Shown piece by piece: positions 33,986 to 45,582 of a stretch of DNA of 64,000 nucleotides; position 1 is the stretch's first letter; the number at the start of each line of letters is the position of its first letter. This stretch comes from Hyperoodon ampullatus (taxonomy: Eukaryota; Chordata; Mammalia; Artiodactyla; Ziphiidae). The stretch is from the NCBI GenBank assembly GCA_949752795.1, contig OX457070.1, positions 33,327,574 through 33,391,573 of the forward strand, given 5' to 3'. Made by a program: the position numbers and the translations under genes. The notes under the pieces are model-generated. The model saw only the letters and a program-made list of their open reading frames with translations. It did not search any database and was not told the origin of the DNA.

Positions 33986-36195
33986 ACAAATAGAAGACAT
34001 GCTCTTGAGTCCAAATATGCTAGGGAAAATGCAGGGTGGGCAGAAGAAGAATCAAAAATCTATTCTGTGGCCTTCCAAGGTTAAGTCTTGATCTTCAAGT
34101 AATGCTGCCCTCTTGGGCAAAGCTCTAGGCTTTATAACTGGGCCATGAAAGACTGAGGCAGGTCTAACTGTGTCCCTCAGACTCCAGTGTTGACTGGAAG
34201 CTCTCTCACATTGAAGTTCCAGCATGAGGGTCACCCATCTCCTTCTCCCAGATAGACGGAAAAGCCAGTTCTGGGGCTAGGGTGACTTCCCCATTCTTTG
34301 CACAGAGCCAAGAGTGCTGATAAGGGCTCCCCACTAAGGGTAAGGAGTCAAAAGTGGGGCCCCATGTCACTTAGTCCCTCAGTCCTCACTTTAAGCCCAA
34401 TTTAAAAGTTTTCAAAGTGGATCTTTGATTAGAAGGAAAATGTTGTATAATTGAAAAGGCTGCTTTTCAGGAACCTTGGTGTTTCCCCAAGGGGCAGCCA
34501 TTTTAAAGCAGTCCTACTAATGGGTCTCTTGGGCTTAAATGTCAGTATCACAAATGCTGGCTCTGGGCTCTGGCAGGTACCAGGGGCCTGATAACTTCAA
34601 CAGGTACCATTTCTCCACAGCTTCAAATTAGCCTCCTCCAAATTTACTTTGGTCAATGGCTCTTCAGTGTCCTCAACATAATTTTGAAACTCTTCTGTCT
34701 GGCTTTCAAAACATGCTACAACCACTTTCACCCATCTGTCCACTGGACCCCCACTACAACCCAGCATGGACGCCCATCTGCTGCCCTCCCACTGACCCAT
34801 AGGTCTGATGTTCAGACCTTCCAGCTCAGCCCCACCACCACGCTTAGCTCTCACTGTTCACCTCACCTGGAGATTCCCCACGGCTTTATTCCACCTGCCT
34901 ACACTCCACTGTGCTTCCAGGCCTGGCAGTAGCTGACCTCATTGGCAAAGCTTCCCCCGACTGCTCCGACTGTCTGAGTAACAAACAGCCTGCTTCATTC
35001 TATTTGTGCTCAATCCCAGAGGGCCCTATGATTTAAATGCCTTCTTTTATTTCCTTTTGCTTTTAATAAAACTGCTCATCTTTCAGAAGTATCCCTATAG
35101 TCTATATGTACGGATTAAATACGAATAATAAAGGGAAACGTGTGCACCTTCCTTTTGGGTTCAGAAACAGACATCACCAAGATATCTGGAGTTCCTATAT
35201 GCTCCTCCTTGGTGGCCTTGTGGGGTTTTTTGTTTGTTTGTTTGTTTACTGTGGCCACTGCTAACACAACGTAACCCAAAATAAGACCTGAGGAACAAGA
35301 GAAAGTCTTCTCCATCATTTGGTTCTTCTACAGCAATTGTCACAATACTTTCTACACTAAAACTCTGGGCATGCAACCAGCCAGGATGAGTGTACTTGTG
35401 GGAAAATGAAAGGGAGTATTTTAAATCAGGTCTGCCTGGAATAATTCCAGGCATAGAGTCACTAACCCCTTAGCACTGAGCAGACTATCCAGCATGATAC
35501 AGGCCCTCAGTGAATATTTATTTAATTGAATTCTGGTTTTACTTCATCTAGTGGATGTAACATAGATTCCTGTCAATGTCAAACGTAAAACTATTGCACT
35601 AAGCAAGTGATTCTGAAGGGCGGGTTCAACCCCTTCCACCACGAGGTGTGCATATATACCCATTGGGATATAGGAAGAAATATTAGAACTTCACTTGTAC
35701 TTAGGTTTTTCTCAATCTTTTCAATGTTTTAATTTGGGGTATATGTCTTACGGACATAACATATGTAGTATGTACGTGTATATGTAGCATTTACTACATA
35801 GTACAACATACTATACAGTATAGCAGGTGTGATATGTAGCATAGTAGCACAGGAGGGCATGGCCCTAAGGCACCATACTCACACCTAATTACAAAGGGCA
35901 GCAGGAAAATAAAGTGAGAGACCCAAAGTGAGGTCTCCCTATGAGCTCCTAGGATGCATCCATTCATTCATTCATTCATTCAATCACCAAAAAAAATATC
36001 TTATTGGTCTCCTCATGTATACCATACTCTGTTGCCCAAACTGCATCAGAAAGAAGCAACAAAGCAGGCATCATTCAGAGGTTGGTCATGCCCTGTCCTG
36101 TCCTGCTGCCCATGGGACTTGGGCTCCTTCATGGCTCAAATAACTGGTGTATGATGCTGAGTTGCCCAGAGTGAGAAAATACATATCTAAATATG
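33986..36195. other. Mostly unassigned; possible L2 traces and small simple repeats
   Basis: No gene recognised. 35470-35535 ('gccctcagtgaatatttatt') resembles an L2 or MIR 3' end. 34690-34960 has weak L2-like texture. Simple repeats: (TTTG)n near 35228-35249 and (ATTC)n near 35957-35982. Confidence 0.4.
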
Positions 36196-36196
36196 C

Positions 36197-36385
36197 ACCC
36201 CTGGTGGTGGTCCAGTGGTTAAGACTTCTCACTCCCAATACAGGGGGGCCCAGGCTTGATCCCTGGTCAGGGAACTAGATCCCGCACGCCGCGAACTGAG
36301 AGCCTGCAGGTGGCAATGAAGATCCCGTGTGCCGCAACTAAGACCCAGTGCAGCCAAATAAATAAATTAATTGTTAAAAAAGCAT
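36197..36385 (+). mobile_element. Older tRNA-derived cetartiodactyl SINE
   Basis: Head CCTGGTGGTGGTCCAGTGGT, B-box region 'gcttgatccctggtcaggga', 'aactagatcccgcacgccgc', and an (AAAT)n tail. It differs from the CHR copies (GGTCCAG in place of GGCGCAG) and is more diverged. A clear duplication is not visible. Confidence 0.8.
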
Positions 36386-37698
36386 TCTGTAAATAAATAA
36401 CTAAGCACCTCCACCTAAGAGGATGAAGATGAAAGAGGCCAACCAGACCTGGACTTTTAATCTGGTCACAAATGTTTCCTGTTCATTATAAACTCATAGT
36501 CATCACTTAACATGGCTCTTTTATTCACACCTGGCCTTCCCCACCAGCAAAGAAGGGGGTTACCTTCCTGAGAGATGCGTAAGAAGCTCTTGCCCCTCAA
36601 AGATGCCTCCCCACCACTCCTAGATGTCTGAAACTGTTCTCAGAAGGAGACAGCCCTACAGATAAGTTAAGGAATGTGATTTTGAATGTCCTTGCCAAGG
36701 GGCAAGGTAACCTATTAAGCTTGCACTACGTTGTAAATAACGGTACTCAGTACTCTCTAGAGAACTCATTTTGCTAGAGAGAGAAGGAAAAGAAGATAAC
36801 ACCAGAGAACGGGTCTGTGGGTACCTACATGTGAAACGAGAGGGTCTCATGGATGCAAAAGCAGCCTTGGAAAGAGGACAGCACCAGGCCACTGGGCTGG
36901 GGAAGGAACGCTGAACTTGTCCATTTTGCCAAGAACTGTTTTAGACCCAGCACTTGCCAAAAACTTAGTTACTATGGAGAATGTTAGTGCTGGAAGAAAG
37001 CAGGGAAAGATACCTGGGGTAGGCTAGACCCTACCCTCCTGACTGGGGGGTCCAAATTCTCATCCAATGAGCCTTCAGCAAACCTGGTGATCAAGGTGAG
37101 TAAACCAAGCGAGACTAAAAACTTTCAACCCCATTATCCATTTTGAAAAACTAGCTTGATTCTATGCTCTAAATGTTTTGAACCACTTAGCTCATCTCTC
37201 CGCTTGAGGTTTTGATATAACATTCCTGGCACTTCTCGAAGTGTTGCCAGAAGTGAAGAGGCAGTGGGGGTGATTCTCATCCATACCCCGTCCCAGAGGC
37301 AAACCTGGGAACAATGTACTGTTGTCTTACTGGATAAAATAAGACAGAGACTTCACTTACACTGCAAAACTTGGGGTTAAATGTCCAGTGATGATTTGGG
37401 GGAAAAACAGAAAAGAGCAACATCCAAAGGAAACTTCCTGCTTGCCAAGGCTGAGAAATTGAAAGAGCCGGGTAGTTAGAGAGAATCCAGGGACAAATAC
37501 AGTGGACTGAGTTCATCTGCAACTTACAGGGGGGTGATTAGCTCAATAATATGAGTTTCTGTAAAGATTTTACTTCATTTTAAACAATTCTACTTCAAAA
37601 TTACTGATATTAAAACTGTTAAACACAGATCATGAGCTCTATTTTAAATATGCAAAAATAGCCTTTTAATACATTGACTTTTGAAAGTAATTTTTTAA
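36386..37698. other. Unassigned, apparently unique sequence
   Basis: No gene, RNA or recognised repeat. Confidence 0.5.
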
Positions 37699-37720
37699 AT
37701 ATATATATATATATAATATA

Positions 37721-37786
<66 letters not shown>
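37699..37786. repeat. (TA)n microsatellite
   Basis: Nearly pure TA, with one interruption near 37714-37728. The longest simple repeat in the window. It abuts the LTR fragment. Confidence 0.95.
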
Positions 37787-37789
<3 letters not shown>

Positions 37790-37800
37790 AGTTAGTTAGT

Positions 37801-38161
37801 TACCTAGAGATGCCATTAAAAAAGGCCACAGACTAGCTGGCTCAAAAGACAGAAATTTATTTCCTCCCAGCTCTGGAAGCTAAAAGTTTGAGATCAAGGT
37901 GCCTGCAGGGTTGTTCTCCTCTGAGGCCTCCCTCCTTGGCTTGTGGATGGCTGTCTTCTCCCTGTGTCTTCACATGGTCTTCCCTCTGTGTGTATCTGTC
38001 TCCACATTTCCTCTTCTTACAAGAAAGCCAGTCATATTGGATTAGGGCACATCCTAATGACCTCATTTAAAGACCCAAACTCCAAATACAGTCTCATTCT
38101 GAGGTATTGGGGCTAGTCTTCAACATATGAATTTTAGGGCGACCCATTTCAGCCTGCATAT
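37801..38161 (-). mobile_element. ERVL-MaLR-like LTR fragment
   Basis: Reverse blocks match the LTR at 59816-60300: 'acagaaatttatttcctccc' versus its polyadenylation region, 'gatcaaggtgcctgcagggt', 'ttcacatggtcttcc' and 'catatgaattttagggc'. No internal retroviral sequence is attached. The ORF shadows at 37857-38070 fall inside it. Confidence 0.7.
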
Positions 38162-38773
38162 AGTGTACTATGCACAGAAAACTAAGCATTGTTGCCCTAA
38201 TTGTCACAAAGTTTCCTATAAAACCTGAGTGTGATGCATATGGCTGTGCTTCTAGTCAAATTCTTGCACATTCTTAATAGAAATGAAGAGGGTCTGTAGA
38301 TTATAATCTAGACTTCATATAAAGGATAACACACATACACAGCATTAGGATAATTTTCCTCAAAGGAACAGCTACTCTTTAATTTTGAACATTTTAAGAC
38401 ATCCAGAATCACTTTTCCTAAGCAATTATGATTTTACAAAATGCTGTCAAGACCATTGCAAAGTTTTAGTGCCCAGACAGAGCTAAATGCCTGGAGCTTT
38501 CAGCGGTGATTTATTATTTACTCTGGAGGTAAGTTGCTAAGCAAGATTTATTCGGTAAGAACAGAGCCATCCATAACAGTACAATGTGTTTGCCTGCAAG
38601 GGGGAGTCTTTTTCACCACTCCTCCAGAAAGCGTTTTCTCCATAATAAGAAAAATACACCTTTATGTAAGTTTTCACCCTTTTGTAACATCAACGGTACC
38701 GATATCTATTTGACAAACCAGTTTGGCTTCAGATGGTCTCATTTGAATTTTCGCTCTGAGAAATCTTCAGAAT
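38162..38773. other. Unassigned non-coding stretch
   Basis: No recognised gene or repeat. Confidence 0.5.
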
Positions 38774-38786
38774 AAAAACAATGGGA

Positions 38787-39000
38787 GGGCTTCCCTGGTG
38801 GGGCAGTGGTTGAGAGTCCGCCTGCCGATGCAGGGGACACGGGTTCGTGCCCTGGTCCGGGAAGATCCCACATGCCGCTGAGCGGCTAGGCCCGTGAGCC
38901 ATGGCCGCTGAGCCTGCGCGTCCGGAGCCTGTGCTCCGAAACGGGAGAGGCCACAAAAGAGAGAGGCCAGCGTACCGCAAAAAAACAAACAAACAAAAAA
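38787..39000 (+). mobile_element. CHR-type tRNA-derived SINE (short form)
   Basis: Head with one A-box change (GTGGGGCAGTGG in place of GTGGCGCAGTGG). B box intact. Tail contains an AAAC interruption. Duplication AAAAACAATGGGA at 38774-38786 and 39001-39013. Confidence 0.94.
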
Positions 39001-39013
39001 AAAAACAATGGGA

Positions 39014-40384
39014 GAACAATACCCAGATTCATTGATGGAATCTGCTGGGTATCTGCTTTACCTACACGGGGCTTTTATTTCCTGGGGAGTTGCTTCATTG
39101 CTCTACTGTGGCCTAAACCACACATCATACCATCTTGAAGCAACTCTGGATTCCTAAGAAAAAGAGAGCACTAGTAATGCGTATTTGCCAACTTTGGTTT
39201 TCAGAACTGATAACAAGGACTAGAGACCAATTGCTGGCCTGCTTCCGCCCTCTAGTGATCATAACTTATTGTTGCTTTTTGCTAAAGGAAGATGAGAGCT
39301 GGGACCAGTGAAAGTGGATGCCACCTACGTCCCCCCTCTTTAGCAGCCTATTCCCCGAGATACCCATGGCCATCCAGCGGCCCTTCCACCAGGCACAGAA
39401 AAGGGAAATGATAAACTCATTCACATTAAGGTGTCCAGGACTAAAAGCTTTCCTTCTCCCCAGACTATGTATCTTAACAAAAGCACTGAACCAAAAAGGC
39501 AATGCTGCTTAACCCAAAAGAATAAATCACCAGCGGTGGAAATACAGGCTTTAAGAGAAAGACTTTTTTCCTAGGCTTGTCTTTGTTTTTTGTTTTTTTG
39601 GAGGAATGCCTTTGAAGAGTTACCCAGTGCCTCAATTTCTTTGAGGAATCACTGCCCTTTCTGTAATCTGGAGGAGGGGAGAAAAATCAGCAGAAGTGTT
39701 CCATTTCCCAGACTTCTCTTCTCCATCGTCAGCTGTTCCCACCCCTGTGCCCAGCTGGAAGGTACAGCTCTGGGTGGCCACCGTGGCCACCAGGGCAGCT
39801 CGCCCCACAGACACAAACCGGGTAGACACATGAGCGAGGAATGTTTGGTCGGACTCCAACCACCCTCCGGCAGCTGCTCCCAGGATCCCCGCCACAGTTC
39901 CTCAGAGAGTCGGGGAGTTCTTCAGGCAGGTAGCCAATCCCCACAATGGCTTTAGATCGATCGGGGAGGTAGGGTTGAGCAAAGGGAGTTAGACTAGGAG
40001 GCGGGCTCCAGGAAGCTTGAGAGGCACCAGGCGATGTTTCTGAACTCAGTCTTGAGTGGGTCATTCATCAAGCCCCTCCCAAGTGCTGGAAATTGGCCTC
40101 TCCCCCACCAGGAGCAATGCCAGAAGGTCGCCCCTGCCACCAGTGCCCAAGTTCAACCTAGATGGAACCATGAAGAAAATGGAAAGAATGCAGAGAGGGA
40201 GGGCTGCTTCGTGTTGTGGGTGTAACTTGCTGAGAAGCCATTGGGACCCACGGTTGCCTCCAATCCACCATCACCAACTCCCACAGACACGGAGTCCACG
40301 GAGGTAGCAGCTGGTGGAGCGTGGCTGGTGGCTGGAGTCAAAGGGCTGATTTCAGTGCAGTTTCAACTGCGTGTAGTACTGTGA
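39014..40384. other. Unassigned, moderately GC-rich sequence
   Basis: No recognised repeat. Overlapping frames on both strands at 39590-40064 show no family resemblance and no splice-bounded exon pattern that I can defend. Confidence 0.45.
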
Positions 40385-40890
40385 TATGGATAGAATCTGG
40401 TGTCGGGCAGACCTGAGTTTGAATCCAAGCTCTGCTGCTGGCTAGCTGTGCAAACTTTGACGACTTCTACTCCATCCTTTAGCTGTCAGCTCAAACATTA
40501 CACCCTCAGGGACACCCTTCCTGACTCCACAAATCAGAGCAGATCCCCTCTTCACGAACTTCTTAATCCATAATAATTTTTCATCATAACATGTATCATC
40601 GTTTGTAATTTTATAATTTATATGTGGGATGATTTGTCTAATTTTTTCCATACTGCATTCTAAACTCAGAGTGGGCAGAGACCACATCTCTTTCATTTAC
40701 CACCTTTTCCCAGGGACTAGAACATAGAATACACTGAATAAAGATTTGAGAAATGAAGGAATTACACTGAGCCTTTATCACCTATGAAATGGGATGATAG
40801 TACCCTTCTTACAAGTTTAATGTGAAGATTTAATGAAATAATATATTTGTGAGAATTCTACCCTGTGTCTGACAAAGAGTGAGGCTCAGA
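40385..40890 (+). repeat. MIR interrupted by an L2 3' end
   Basis: 40385-40462 is a MIR 5' part ('gcagacctgagtttgaatcc', 'tggctagctgtgcaaac'). 40470-40765 reads like an L2 3' end ('ttcctgactccacaaatcag', 'gactagaacatagaatacac', 'tgaataaagatttgagaaat'). MIR resumes at about 40768 ('tatgaaatgggatgatagta', 'atgtgaagatttaatgaaat'). Confidence 0.6.
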
Positions 40891-43812
40891 AGGGGGTCAT
40901 TCGTTTGCCACTATCTCTTCAGAGACCCACCATAGATGGACAGTTATCCCTGACCACCAGAGGTGCCACTGAGCAGCAAACAGCCAAAATAGAAAACCAG
41001 AGACCTGAATAATCCATAGATTCCATGACAAGTCCCTGAATAATCAAAACTAGTTGGCACATTACAATTCATCACCTCTTCTCTCTAGGTGTCTCTTGAT
41101 GGCAGGAAAAGTTATATCCAGCTTCACTCTCCTTTCCATCCCAGAGAGAGAGTAGCCAGAGGGACTGTAAATCCATTCCTAACATTTTCAGTTGTTTGAG
41201 TTATGTTCTACCAGAATTAAGAAGGTGACTTTAAAAACATGAAGGAGAAATAAAGGTTGCACTTCCCAGAGCAGAGTACAGGTGTAAAATGAAACTGAAC
41301 CTTTAATACGAAACCACTCTGGAGGAGAAAGGACTAAGAATATTTTTATAGAATACTTGCATTATGGGTAATTTTTTAAAATCCAGGGTTCAACTTGCAT
41401 GACACTGAGTCATAAGTCTACCACTTAATGACATTTATAACTCTGTAACAATACGTTTTGTGTAAATTACTGCTGAGGCTTAACATTTCTGATTATGATA
41501 TATAGAATAAAGTGATGTCATAAAGGCAAAGTTTGTAAGTTACGATCTGTCCTGTTGCTTTAAATAAGAGGATTTCTGGAGACAATTGCCTTGATGAATA
41601 TAAACTCAAATGAACCTTGAATCTCTTCAATTATTCCTATTTAGAATTCATTTTCCTTTGAACTTTCATTTAACTCAAAGCACAATCGTTCCATTATAAA
41701 TCAAATGTGAGCTTGTCTTTCCTGCAATAACAAGTATGCTTTAAACAATGAAGCAACACCTATGATCAGAAAAAGATAATGTTTCAGTGCACCAAAATAC
41801 AAAAGGTAAAGAGATTTATTATCTTAGTTCAGTAACGATGAGTTGGATATTTTTGTAGCAACAGACATCTCTATTCCAAACAACAGTTTTTATTCGAATT
41901 TTTAGTGTATTTTCTTTTCCGGAAAACTGGGCTGCCTTATTATCAATGAGAGAAACCCACGATTCAACACACAATGCTATTGGTGGCTGAGAAAGTCAGC
42001 TCTCTTCTTGCTCAGTTTCCCTAGTAGGCTAATGGGTATAAATATCTCTCAATCTCCTCGGCCCTCTTTTCCACTATGAAAGGGCTGGGCTGAATCATCC
42101 TAAATTCATCCCAAGCTCTAAAGGCAAAGACTCTATGTGCTTTTCCTTTTGCACAGAATTATGGTGAGGAATAACTAAGTTAATTGAGGTGAATATACTT
42201 TAAAAGGCATAAAAGTGCTATACATAGCACTTGAGGGTTTTCACTCTGTATTTTCTAAATACGTCTACACATCCCTTATGTGAACTATACTATCCAAAAT
42301 AATAATAGAAATCTGTGGAGCATCTCCAGACTACTACAGATGAAAAGGTGTGATAAAGAGGGTCTTCTGGAGTTGCCATAATAAATTCTCTTGGAAACTC
42401 CACATTATAACAGGTCAAGTGGCCAAACTACCCCAAACAAGAGCCTTCTTCCCCATTGAAAATCTCGCCAGGAGACAGGACACAGAACTAAGCAGGTAGG
42501 CTGGGCGGCAGAATGCTCTCTTCCTGTTATCTCTTTGTGCATTCCATCTTCAAAGCATTGAGACCTGTCTTCAATACACCCTCGGGTGTGGGATTTACAT
42601 TTTTAATATGGGCATTTATGACGTGGTGCTTTTTCCTGGTTAATTGGTATCAGAGCAAAATGTTTGACTCTCTCCTGAAATAAATCTCTTCAGGAGCTTC
42701 GATCACACATTCTTTTGTTCTATCTCTCATTTGGAATGGGCTCTATAAAGCTGCCAGACCACGCTACATAATCTTTTGCCTCTCACATTTTTAAATCTGG
42801 GGGTTTATGCTTTAATAGCTTTGATGTGCTTACTCTTCAGCCTATTACTTAAACCACGTCCCTCCCCTTCCAAACACCCGGCTCCCTTCAGCTTTACAAG
42901 CCTGTACCCTCTGAGGCTGAAAGGATTTATTTATCATCCAGAATGTTTCCATAATTTTGGAAACATATGTTTCGAAATTACATTCCAATATCTCATACTA
43001 TGTTCTTTGTCTTGCATCTGTTCTGTAAAAACAAACAAAACGCACATAATTATATTCCAATGGCTGCAAAGTCTACGTTTTCTGCAAGAGTTGGTTTTTC
43101 CACAAGCAGTCAGTCACACAACAAAGGCACTTACACCTCCCTGCGATGTCATCTGAATCTATTCTTGTGTTAATTAGAGTTAACCAGTGATAACAGCGAA
43201 CCTCTACCATATAACTGTGAAACTTTGACTCCTTTCCAAAGTTATTTCAGTTTTACAGGATAATCTCTTTATTGAAAATTAGCTATTGTTGAAAAACAAA
43301 GTCTCAACATATAATACTCAACCGTGCATGGACAACTTAGTAATTTTTCATCCTCCCGGGTGTGACTTGCATTATACACACTTTAAAAAATGCACTTCTC
43401 TCCCTGTAATATCTTGGTGGAAAGATAATAAATCAATGCAGAAAAAAAAAGACCCCCCATAAAAAAATAAATAAATAAACCTGAATGAAACATAGTGAAA
43501 TAATCAGCCAAAATATATTGTTTTTTTCTATAACTACCCCAACACACACCAGCTCCCTCCTGCCCAAGTCTTTCCCACGATACAAACATTCACACACACA
43601 CACACACCAATTAAACATAAAAAACCCAATCATTTTATATCCACTGTTTGTCTAGAATGTTTGATGTCGAAATTAGATCATTTAGCATTAAGAAGCATTG
43701 AAAAAGCCCCTCAAAACTGAGAACTGCTATTCAGCTTATCTATTAAGAATAAAATTTCACCTTTGAAATGTTTTCTCTCCTCAGGGTTCCGCCCTTGTTA
43801 ACATGATCTTTG
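40891..43812. other. Repeat-poor stretch without recognised genes
   Basis: About 2.9 kb with no recognised mobile element. A short (CA)n lies at about 43592-43607. The 126-codon frame at 42776-43156 is unsupported. Confidence 0.5.
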
Positions 43813-45215
43813 TTTTTTTTATTTTGTTTTTTACATCTTTATTGGAGTATAATTGCTTTACAATGGTGTGTTAGTTTCTGCTTTATAACAAAGTGAATCA
43901 GCTATACATATACATATATCCCCATATCTCCTCCCTCTTGCGTCTCCCTCCCACCCTCCCTATCCCACCCCTCTAGGTGGTCACAAAGCACCAAGCTGAT
44001 CTCCCTGTGCTATGCAGCTGCTTCCCACTAGCCATCGGTTTTACATTTTGTAGTGTATATATGTCCATGCAACTCTCTCACTTTGTCCTGGCTTACCCTT
44101 CCCCCTCCCCGTGTCCTCAAGTCCATTCTCGAGTAAATCTGAGTCTTCATTCACGTCTTGCCCCTAGATTCTTCATGACAATATTTTTAATTATTTTTTT
44201 TAGATTCCATATATATGTGTTAGCATACGGTATTTGTTTTTCTCTTTCTGACTTACTTCACTCTGTATGACAGTCTCTAGGTCTATCCACCTCACTACAA
44301 ATAACTCAATTTTGTTCTTTTTTATGGCTGAGTAACATTCCATTGTATATATGTGCCACATCTTCTTTATCCATTCATCTGTTGATGGACACTTAGGTTG
44401 CTTCCAGGTCCTGGCTACTGTAAATAGAGCTGCAATGAACATTGTGGTACATGACTCGTTTTGAATTATGGTTTTCTCAGGGTATATGCCCAGTAGTGGG
44501 ATTGCTGGGTCGTAAGGTAGTTCTATTTTTCGTTTTTTAAGGAACCTCCATACTGTTCACCACAGTGGCTGTATCAATTTACATACCCACCAACAGTGTA
44601 TGAGGGTTCCCTTTTCTCCACACCCTCTCCAGCATTTACTGTTTCTAGAATTTTTGATGATGGCCATTCTGACTGGTGTGAGATGATATCTCATTGTAGT
44701 TTTGATTTGCATTTCTCTAATGATTAATGATGTTGAGCATTCTTTCATGTGTTTGTTGGCAGTCTTATATCTTCTTTGGAGTAATGTCTATTTACGTCTT
44801 CTGTCCATTTTTGGATTGGGTTGTTTGTTTTTTGATATTGAGTTGCATGACCTGCTTGTAAATTTTGGAGGTTAATCCACTGTCAGTTGCTTCATTTGCA
44901 AATATTTTCTCCCATTCTGAAGGTTGCCTTTTTGTCTTGTTTATGGTTTCCTTTGCTGTGCAAAAGCTTTTAAGTTTCATTAGGTCCCATTTGTTTATTT
45001 TTGTTTTTATTTTCATTTCTCTAGGAGGTGGGTCAAAAAGGATCTTGCTGTGATTGATGTCATAGAGTGTTCTGCTTATGTTTTCCTCTAAGAGTTTTGT
45101 AGTGTCTGGCCCTACATTTAGGTCTTTAATCCATTTTGAGTTTATTTTTGTGTATGGTGTTAGGAAGTCTTCTAATTTCATTCTTTTACATGTAGCTGTC
45201 CAGTTTTCCCAGCAC
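43813..45215 (-). mobile_element. 5'-truncated L1 abutting the tail of another L1
   Basis: Starts with a T-rich tail and the L1 3' UTR, then ORF2 C-terminal coding sequence. L1 homology stops at 'cagttttcccagcac' (45215), directly at the T run that is the tail of the next L1. Geometry suggests insertion into that L1's poly-A. Confidence 0.9.
44200..45215 (-). pseudogene. Broken L1 ORF2 C-terminal fragment
   Basis: The frame is split among 44792-45181, 44557-44748 and 44200-44442. It retains recognisable L1 ends ([20 protein letters not shown] and MLTHIYGI). The reverse transcriptase and endonuclease domains are missing. Confidence 0.9.
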
Positions 45216-45582
45216 TTTTTTTTTTTAACATCTGTATTGGAGTATAATTGCTTTACAATGGTGTCTTAGTTTCTGCTTTATAACAAAGTGAATCAGCTTT
45301 ACATATACATATATCTCCATATCTCCTCCCTCTTGCATCTCCCTCCCACCCTCCCTATCCCACCCCTCTAGGTGGTCACAAAGCACTGAGCTGATCTCCC
45401 TGTGCTATGCAGCTGCTTCCCACTAGCTATCTATTTTACATTTGGTAGTATATGTAAGCCCATGCCACTCTCTCACTTTGTCTCAGCTTATGCTTATCCC
45501 TCCCCGTGTCCTCAAGTCCATTCTCTACATCTGCGTCTTTATTCCTGCCCTGCCCCTATGTTCTTCAAAAACTTTTTGTTTT

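Noticed and set aside
39590..39955. Overlapping 121-codon and 111-codon frames on opposite strands, considered as an exon.
   Set aside because: No family resemblance and no convincing splice-site bounded frame; likely chance in moderately GC-rich DNA.
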